From contig NZ_LGCL01000031.1 in NCBI RefSeq assembly GCF_001306115.1, forward strand, positions 1-64,000: DNA of 64,000 nt, in the 5' to 3' direction. Made by a program: the position numbers and the translations under genes. The first letter of the stretch is position 1. Every line of letters begins with the position of its first letter. Source of the stretch: Ornatilinea apprima. GTDB lineage: Bacteria > Chloroflexota > Anaerolineae > Anaerolineales > Anaerolineaceae. The notes beneath the pieces are model-generated. The model did not search any database and was not told where the DNA came from. It worked only from the letters and a program-made list of their open reading frames with translations. Positions 58,371 through 64,000 of this stretch are shown piece by piece.

Positions 58371-59531
58371 TTACCGGCGCGTATACGTCCAGAAGACGCA
58401 CTGGCTCTCACCGGTGAAGCCGTCTTCGGTAAACGTCATGGTAACAATATCAACGCCATCACTGGCCTGGTAGGTATTTTCGTCTACTTTGGCGAACTGG
58501 CTCTGCTGGTTTCCGCTGGCAAGAATGACCTGGTTCCCTTCAAAGCGGATTTGCATCTGGTTGATTTCACCGGAGGCCGGTCCGCTGCAATTGCCCGAAT
58601 AGCTCGCTGTGTAAGTGTAGTTATGCGTGCCGCTGTTCGCCTGTTCGGCGCTGCTTAACGGCGCGTCTGGATCTACGGTGATGGTGGGGCGCAATACCGG
58701 CGCCGGGGTGGCAGTAATGGTTGGGGTTGAGGAGGGCAGCGGTGTTTGGTTGGGTTCAACAGCCTCTGTGGGAGTGGGCGTTTTTGTGTATCTGGCCACT
58801 TTGGTCAAGGTTTGATTGCGGGCAGCTTCCGTTTGGCGCATGAATTCAAGATCGATATACATTTCTTCCCAGTCGGAATATGCGTCCAGCTCATAACGTT
58901 GAACTGGCGCGGGATTCTGACATTTCTTCACTGTCCATTCATCCTTTGTGCTAGTTGATATTTTTACCCCGGAAATTAAATGGCAGCTAAGCGGAGATTC
59001 TTGCGGGTTGTAATCAATTTCGGCATTCACGTTCCCTTCAAAGCAGGTGATGTCTGCGGTGTTCAAGGACGAAATATATTGAACCGCCATTTTTGAGCCA
59101 ACGATACTGCCGGTCATGACCGGGGTATGCACTTTGAAGCTGCCGCCCCCCAATTCTTTGGTGACGCGAACATATATCAGCCCATCTGCAAGATCAAACA
59201 ACGTGATCGGGTCTTGGAGGGACGTGGAAAAAGTGACCAGCGAAGCCTGAGTATTGGGGGTGATGCCCACCAATGAGCCGTCGTTGATTTCCAGATACAC
59301 CCAGGTATCTTCACCCGTGCGGATGATATCGCCCGGTTGGATGATAGTTTTATGTTCCAGAATCTGCCAGTTTGCTTCCCCATTTCTTAATATCTCAGGC
59401 TGCCCGCTGCGGGTGAGGGCAACCATTTGGCGGCTGGATGCTTCGACTGCCGGGCTGCTGCAAGCCGATAATACAAAAAGGAGAACAATTAAGGTAGCGA
59501 GAATCATGGCTGCAAGACGTTTGCTTTGCAT
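58371..59531 (-). CDS. FecR-domain lipoprotein
   Basis: The 386-aa lipoprotein has an LSAC lipobox and a FecR-like domain (about 55-190: IIQPGDIIRTGEDTWVYLEINDGSLVGITPNTQ, then FKVHTPVMTGSIVGSKMAV), a Thr/Pro linker (about 245-285) and a C-terminal beta domain. GGGGGAGGTTTGA precedes the ATG. FecR domains in Chloroflexota are common in extracytoplasmic proteins without a sigma-factor partner, and none is here. Function is not assigned. Confidence 0.83.
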   Translation of the reverse strand: MQSKRLAAMILATLIVLLFVLSACSSPAVEASSRQMVALTRSGQPEILRNGEANWQILEHKTIIQPGDIIRTGEDTWVYLEINDGSLVGITPNTQASLVTFSTSLQDPITLFDLADGLIYVRVTKELGGGSFKVHTPVMTGSIVGSKMAVQYISSLNTADITCFEGNVNAEIDYNPQESPLSCHLISGVKISTSTKDEWTVKKCQNPAPVQRYELDAYSDWEEMYIDLEFMRQTEAARNQTLTKVARYTKTPTPTEAVEPNQTPLPSSTPTITATPAPVLRPTITVDPDAPLSSAEQANSGTHNYTYTASYSGNCSGPASGEINQMQIRFEGNQVILASGNQQSQFAKVDENTYQASDGVDIVTMTFTEDGFTGESQCVFWTYTRR

Positions 59532-59726
59532 TCAAACCTCCCCCGGATTGTGGATGTTGGAAGGACGGATTCCAGTCTATTTTTACCCCAAAGAGATTTT
59601 GCTTAATTATAGATGATTTTCTCTACGGCGGATTTGAGCGTTTGCTTGTATACTGGCATGAGAAATGTTGTTTCTGACCCGACCGCGAATTGAAATTCCA
59701 CCATATTAAGGAAAAGGAGCCGCGTT

Positions 59727-60398
59727 ATGCCGATCCCCGATAGCTGGCTTCCCGCTTTGGTCGGTGAGACCACCCAGCCCTACTACGAGCAGCTTTACCG
59801 GTTTGTGAGTGAGGAACGCCGAAAATATCGAGTCTATCCGCCAGCGGAAGATGTGTTCAACGCCCTGCGCTACACACCATTTGAGCGCGTGCGCGTGGTG
59901 ATCATTGGACAGGACCCATACCATGATGAAAACCAGGCGCATGGATTGGCCTTTTCCGTGCGCCCGGGGGTGGCTGTTCCCCCTTCGCTATTGAATATTT
60001 ATAAAGAGCTGCGGGATGATGTTCAATTTCGCATCCCCAACCACGGCTGCCTGATACCCTGGGCTGAACAGGGGGTGCTGCTGCTGAATGCTGTGCTGAC
60101 GGTGCGCGCTCACCAAGCCAATTCGCATCAGGGAAAGGGTTGGGAGAGTTTCACCGATGCTGTGCTGCGCGCAATCAACGCCAGAGAAAGCCGGGTGGTC
60201 TTTCTGTTGTGGGGAAGCTATGCCCAACGCAAGGCCGAATGGATTGACAGCAACCGGCACACCGTGCTGAAGGCGCCGCACCCTTCACCCCTTTCCGCCT
60301 CGCGCGGGTTCTTCGGCTGCCGGCATTTCTCCAAAGCCAATCTGGCTCTCCAGTCGGCCGGGCTGCCGCCGATTAACTGGCAGCTGGCAGATTTGTAA
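59727..60398 (+). CDS. ung: Uracil-DNA glycosylase, family 1
   Basis: The 223-aa repair enzyme removes uracil from DNA. It has the catalytic GQDPYH (61-66), the LLLNAVLTV segment with the uracil-binding Asn, and [11 protein letters not shown] near the C-terminus. Length is typical. AAAAGGAG precedes the ATG. It is a single gene. Confidence 0.95.
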   Translation: MPIPDSWLPALVGETTQPYYEQLYRFVSEERRKYRVYPPAEDVFNALRYTPFERVRVVIIGQDPYHDENQAHGLAFSVRPGVAVPPSLLNIYKELRDDVQFRIPNHGCLIPWAEQGVLLLNAVLTVRAHQANSHQGKGWESFTDAVLRAINARESRVVFLLWGSYAQRKAEWIDSNRHTVLKAPHPSPLSASRGFFGCRHFSKANLALQSAGLPPINWQLADL

Positions 60399-60435
60399 AA
60401 TTTAGGAAGGAAGATGGTTTCTGGAAACTAATTGA

Positions 60436-60855
60436 TTAGACCAAAGCTGCCAGCAAGAATACCACAATCAAAATAAAAATCATCACCCCTAATACCGTGG
60501 AGTAATTCTTAGGGTCAACTTGCCCATTCCGGTCCATTTTTCTAATGAGTGGGAACAGTCGCCCATAAAAGGACAGGGTCGCGGCGGCAAGCGCCAGCAG
60601 GCTTAATCGCTGCAGGTTCAAATCTCCAAACAGGGCGATCACCCCCAGGAGCAAAAGAAAGATTAATTTTGCTCCGGCTACCCAATTAACCAGGTATTGA
60701 ATGAAGTCGTGAATTTCAGGGTATTGTTTGGATTCTTCCCAGGCAGAAAATACGCCCACCGCGTTGGCTCTTTTTGAGCCGGGGGCGAAATATAGCGCCA
60801 ACACATTGGAAGTCTCCAGAATGATGAACGAGATAATCACGATTTTTGCAATCAT
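60436..60855 (-). CDS. Four-helix membrane protein of unknown function
   Basis: The 139-aa protein has four hydrophobic segments (about 4-22, 58-78, 82-102 and 120-138) and a charged loop IRKMDRNGQVDPK between the last two. No family is recognised. It follows the FAD oxidoreductase gene by about 40 bases and is likely in the same operon as the SDR gene. Confidence 0.65.
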   Translation of the reverse strand: MIAKIVIISFIILETSNVLALYFAPGSKRANAVGVFSAWEESKQYPEIHDFIQYLVNWVAGAKLIFLLLLGVIALFGDLNLQRLSLLALAAATLSFYGRLFPLIRKMDRNGQVDPKNYSTVLGVMIFILIVVFLLAALV

Positions 60856-60896
60856 GGTTTGATCTCCTCACGCATATGGCCAGACCCACTCGCCGA

Positions 60897-62510
60897 TCAG
60901 GCTTGTTTTTTCTTTGAATGCTTGAGGATGCTTTGGGTTGCATACCAGCCTGTCAGCATCGCGATGGGCACGCCGGCCGGGGAATATGCCCATTGGCCTG
61001 CCTGGTAAATATTGGAGACGGGGGTTAAGACAGATTTTGGAATATCTTTCAATTGGTTGATCACCGGCGGGGGCGTTTCAAACGACCAGCCGGTAATGGC
61101 TCCTTCGGAGCTGCCGGATGATTTTTGGATGGTCAGCGGCGTGGAAGAAAACTTAAAGAGGATGTCTTTATCGATGTTTTTATAAATGGATTCCGAAAGA
61201 ATGCGGATCACCCGGTTTTCAACGGCTTCTTTGAATTCCTCGTACCAACCCGCTTTTTCGACTTTCTTGATCAATTGATAATCAAAAAGACAGCTCACCA
61301 TTAATCCCGTCTGCCCTTCAGGTGCGAGGGTGGAATCACGCAAGGCGGGCACGGATATTTCGTAGGTGTTTAATTTGAGATATTTTTCCAGCCAGGCGAG
61401 GATTTCGATTTTTGATTTTTGATCGAAATCTTCAATCAGGCTCAGCCTTTCTGACTGGTTTGTCTCTCCCAAGCCTTGTTTGGAGGGCGTGTAGAATAAA
61501 TGCTCACCACCATTTTGCCGGAAGTATGAAGGCGGTCGGTTGACCCCCAGGTGCAAAATGAAGGTCGACTCGGCCCCTTTGGAAGATTGAATGCGCTGCG
61601 ACTCAGGTTCGATTTTGGCGGTTATTTTCTCGTCTAATCCGGCCGGATTCAGGCTGCGATACATGGTTTTCAGGTCTGCCGCCCAGATCAAATAATCATA
61701 GGGATATTCAATCCCGTTTGAGTCAATCACTTTTGATGCGGAGGGAACGATTTCTGTGATGTGTGTGTTCAGTTTGATTACCCCGCCCAAAGCGAGTACT
61801 TTTTCTTTCAAGAGGCTGCTTAAAGCCCCTGTGCCGCGCCTGGGATAAAAGTAATCCAGGTAAACATAAAAATACCCCAGCGCAAAGTAGGTGGGCGTCT
61901 TTCGAAAGAAGTGCTGAATCAAGATGTCCATCAATGATCGATTGGATAGGTGGCTCTGAAGAAAATCTTCCATTGGTTTGTTGTACTGGTCGAATTTTCT
62001 GAGCGCGTGCAAAAACTTGAAGGTCCAGGGGATCAGCTTTCGGAAGATGAATTTTGTATCGCTCTTGAAGTCAACAAAATTGGGGTTGTCAAATTCGTAT
62101 AATACCTGTGTATATTCCGAAAGCTGCCCCATGATGGCGATGATCTGGTCAATTTCCGCTCTGCTTTCAGGGTACAGATGCACCAGTATCCGTTTGTATT
62201 CCTGTAAATCCTCCATCGAATTGATTCTGAACAGTTGATCTTCAATCCCGATGGAGATGCCATTTGGATAGAAATCCCATTCAATCCCCAAATCCTTCAA
62301 CATCGGTTTGACGATTCCGGAATTGACAAACGCCCTTGGGCCGGAGTCGAAGAAAAAACCGTCGTTCTCAAAGGTGCTGACCAACCCCCCGACTTTATCG
62401 TTTTTGTCGACTACCAGAACGTTGTATTTCTCGCGGGCTAAATACGCGGCAGCTGTTAGCCCTGCCATTCCTGCGCCTACAATCACGATTTTCTTATTTT
62501 GACTTTTCAT
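60897..62510 (-). CDS. Phytoene-desaturase-like FAD oxidoreductase
   Basis: The 537-aa protein has the FAD-binding VIVGAGMAGLTAAAYLA (residues 10-25), then DKVGGLVSTFENDGFFFDSGPRAFV, the YPRRGTGALSSLL segment and a CrtI/CrtISO-like C-terminus (IYQAGQWAYSPAGVPIAMLTG). Resemblance is to CrtI, carotenoid isomerase and related amine oxidases. The substrate is unknown and it is clearly distinct from the CrtI of this window. The DNA is AT-richer than average. It overlaps the end of the SDR gene by 17 bases. Confidence 0.82.
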   Translation of the reverse strand: MKSQNKKIVIVGAGMAGLTAAAYLAREKYNVLVVDKNDKVGGLVSTFENDGFFFDSGPRAFVNSGIVKPMLKDLGIEWDFYPNGISIGIEDQLFRINSMEDLQEYKRILVHLYPESRAEIDQIIAIMGQLSEYTQVLYEFDNPNFVDFKSDTKFIFRKLIPWTFKFLHALRKFDQYNKPMEDFLQSHLSNRSLMDILIQHFFRKTPTYFALGYFYVYLDYFYPRRGTGALSSLLKEKVLALGGVIKLNTHITEIVPSASKVIDSNGIEYPYDYLIWAADLKTMYRSLNPAGLDEKITAKIEPESQRIQSSKGAESTFILHLGVNRPPSYFRQNGGEHLFYTPSKQGLGETNQSERLSLIEDFDQKSKIEILAWLEKYLKLNTYEISVPALRDSTLAPEGQTGLMVSCLFDYQLIKKVEKAGWYEEFKEAVENRVIRILSESIYKNIDKDILFKFSSTPLTIQKSSGSSEGAITGWSFETPPPVINQLKDIPKSVLTPVSNIYQAGQWAYSPAGVPIAMLTGWYATQSILKHSKKKQA

Positions 62511-63447
62511 ATAGGTCACTCAAATCGATACTTATTTTCCATAGTTTTTCCGCAGCATTTATATCCAGTGCCGGAGGGGCGGGTTCTTCTATTGTGGTAA
62601 GGTTAAAGAATTTGCCGGAAACATGATCCAGTTCTGAGGAGACTCCTAAATAGTAGAGGGCTTCTGCGGCAACCTCCAGCGGCCGCGCAGATCGATCAAT
62701 GAATATGCTCTTGAACTTTTTATAAAGCCAACCATTGTCTTGCCCGCTGTTGGTTTTGACATTACCGGGGTGCATCGCGTTCACGGTGACCCCGGTTCCT
62801 TGATAATAATTATTCAATTTTATCATCAATAGCAATTGCGCCAGTTTAGCCGCGCCATAACTCTTTAATCCGGAATAACGATGTTGGTTCCAGAATAAAT
62901 CATCGAAATGTAATCCTGAAACGGCAAATCGATAGGCTTCAGAATTGACAAACAGGATCCGTCCGCTGTTTTGCGATTTCAACTTTTCCAGGAGGTAATA
63001 ATTCAGAATGAAGGTGCTGAGATAATTGGTCTGAAAGACTGCTTCGAGATGATCCTCCGTCAGCTTTTTTTTCGTCAGGTACACACCGGCATTGTGGATG
63101 AGTACGTCGATATTTCTTTGCAAGGCGGCTAATTGCCTGGCTGCCGAATGCACGTCTGACAGTTTTGAAAAATCTGAGATGATATAGGAGCAGTTTGTAT
63201 TGAATTCGCCGCGCAACTCCGCACACAATTCTTCTGATTTCTTTTGGCTGCGGTTGACCAACAATAAATCTGCCCCATGAGCAGCATATTTTTTTGCAGT
63301 GACATAGCCAATGCCTGAAGTGGCTCCCGTAATGACCACCAACCGATGCTGGAACTCATCGGTGCAAACTTTGGGGTCCAGATTCAGATTCTTGATCATT
63401 GCAAAGATATTCGACCATTGATATTCCTTGAGATATGGATTCAACAC
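62494..63447 (-). CDS. Short-chain dehydrogenase/reductase
   Basis: The 317-aa enzyme has the NAD(P) motif TGATSGIG (about 40-47), NAG in VLIHNAGVYL, and the catalytic Tyr-x3-Lys in YGAAK. It resembles retinol-dehydrogenase-like SDRs that reduce aldehydes or ketones. GGGAGG is only a few bases before candidate GTG and TTG starts, so the exact start is uncertain. It is upstream of the FAD oxidoreductase in an apparent operon. Confidence 0.85.
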   Translation of the reverse strand: MLNPYLKEYQWSNIFAMIKNLNLDPKVCTDEFQHRLVVITGATSGIGYVTAKKYAAHGADLLLVNRSQKKSEELCAELRGEFNTNCSYIISDFSKLSDVHSAARQLAALQRNIDVLIHNAGVYLTKKKLTEDHLEAVFQTNYLSTFILNYYLLEKLKSQNSGRILFVNSEAYRFAVSGLHFDDLFWNQHRYSGLKSYGAAKLAQLLLMIKLNNYYQGTGVTVNAMHPGNVKTNSGQDNGWLYKKFKSIFIDRSARPLEVAAEALYYLGVSSELDHVSGKFFNLTTIEEPAPPALDINAAEKLWKISIDLSDLYEKSK

Positions 63448-63706
63448 GCCTCCCGAGAAGCTGGTTCTGTGTGCTCAATGCTATGCTTCCATTAATTATA
63501 CGGTCATTCTGCGGTGATGATTTTCGGTCGTATCGTTTTTTTGAGCGCCTAAAGGCAGCAAATGGGAAAAAGTTGCTTGCAGCAGGGGGGCTGAACGATA
63601 ATTTTTTACTTTTCGCCCCCCGCTTTTCTGGTAAGCGGAGATTTGCAAACGGGTTGATCACTGACACTGGGTAACCTTGACTGGTCAGAACATCATTCAG
63701 AGACAG
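63448..63706. other. Intergenic stretch upstream of the SDR gene
   Basis: AT-rich DNA with a TATAAT box on the minus strand (63495-63500) that could drive the SDR gene, and facing G-run and C-run tracts near 63584-63620. I see no gene. Confidence 0.4.
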
Positions 63707-64000
63707 TCAGTATAGGCAGGTGACTTCCAGACCGATGGATACTTCATTCAAGCGGGCGGTGTCTCTGGCAGACGTAGCCACCTGTGTGACCGACCTGCCC
63801 ACTGCCTTGCTGATCCCCAGGCCCATTTCCGGACAGGCATTGGTTACAATTGAGACCTGTCCGGTGATACGAATAAGGTTTCTATCCTTTTTCTGCTGAA
63901 CTCAGTTCTTCCAAAACTGCTCGCGCCAGGATTTCATCGACAAATAAATCGGTGCAAACACCGCTTCGCAGCACACCCACAGTGGCTCTCGCTTTCTCAA
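63707..64000 (-). pseudogene. Frameshifted C-terminal gene fragment running off the right edge
   Basis: One minus-strand frame enters from the edge and encodes VGVLRSGVCTDLFVDEI ending SAEKG at a TAG (63882-63884). A second frame overlapping it, shifted by one base, encodes TGQVSIVTNACPEMGLG and ends at 63707. A run of five A residues (63887-63891, minus strand) marks the break. The two parts read as one protein with a one-base indel. I do not recognise the family. Sequencing error or a natural +1 shift are alternatives. Confidence 0.5.

Overview
The window reads as chromosomal DNA of a Chloroflexota bacterium, most likely Anaerolineae-like. This is an inference from gene content: many lipoproteins with Thr/Pro-rich 'TPTP' linkers, an NBR1-Ig-like lipoprotein, a DUF3048/YerB lipoprotein, CarH-type B12 regulators beside carotenoid genes, an Sec11/SipW-type signal peptidase with DUF5305, and no outer-membrane LPS genes. 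Most of the window looks moderately GC-rich. About 49-58 kb is visibly more AT-rich, and 60.4-63.7 kb clearly so. I could not run any search, so family names rest on motifs I can read.

Layout. 0.1-6.3 kb: a TPP riboswitch with terminator controls thiamine diphosphokinase and a thiamine ABC transporter (ThiB, ThiP). The ATPase gene thiQ is displaced downstream by an inverted acetyltransferase gene and a 47-aa membrane-protein gene; a DUF402 gene follows. 6.3-10.5 kb: small membrane proteins and lipoproteins. 10.5-11.9 kb: an orphan mini-gene and phosphofructokinase. 12-19.1 kb: a light-response block of photolyase, a Rieske oxygenase, phytoene synthase, phytoene desaturase and two CarH-like MerR/B12 regulators. 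19.3-24.1 kb: a SlyD-like isomerase, divergent SorC and LacI regulators and a TPR-GGDEF protein. 24.3-27 kb: two glycosyltransferases and a small Cys-rich protein. 27-29.6 kb: four 91-bp tandem repeats made from the 3' end of the adjacent tRNA-Glu(CUC), then a ClC channel.

29.6-31.5 kb is a decayed stretch holding a broken response-regulator copy and a secreted beta-helix gene. 31.5-37.2 kb: a two-component system and a VTC/DUF4956/Cthe_2159-like module. 37.6-40.8 kb: PAS-GGDEF, a dihydroorotate-dehydrogenase-like Fe-S protein and a hydrolase. 40.8-44.2 kb: a probable secreted-fibre system in which a signal peptidase is fused to DUF5305 and a c-di-GMP EAL domain, next to its likely substrate. 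44.8-49 kb: an NBR1-like lipoprotein, RpiB, and a TetR-controlled extracytoplasmic flavin module (ApbE plus two FMN-binding proteins). 49.1-58.1 kb: a four-gene cluster on the minus strand (SLOG-transmembrane, TIR-NTPase-WD40, SLOG, TrkA-N-RyR) that looks like a nucleotide-centric conflict/signalling system. 58.4-64 kb: a FecR lipoprotein, uracil-DNA glycosylase, an AT-rich SDR/FAD-oxidoreductase pair and a frameshifted gene fragment.

The three most promising items are the SLOG/TIR/RyR cluster, the signal peptidase-EAL fusion with its small secreted partner, and the tRNA-Glu-derived tandem array. The orphan mini-gene at 10.57-10.76 kb and the pair of CarH paralogues, one lacking the light-state histidine, also deserve a look.
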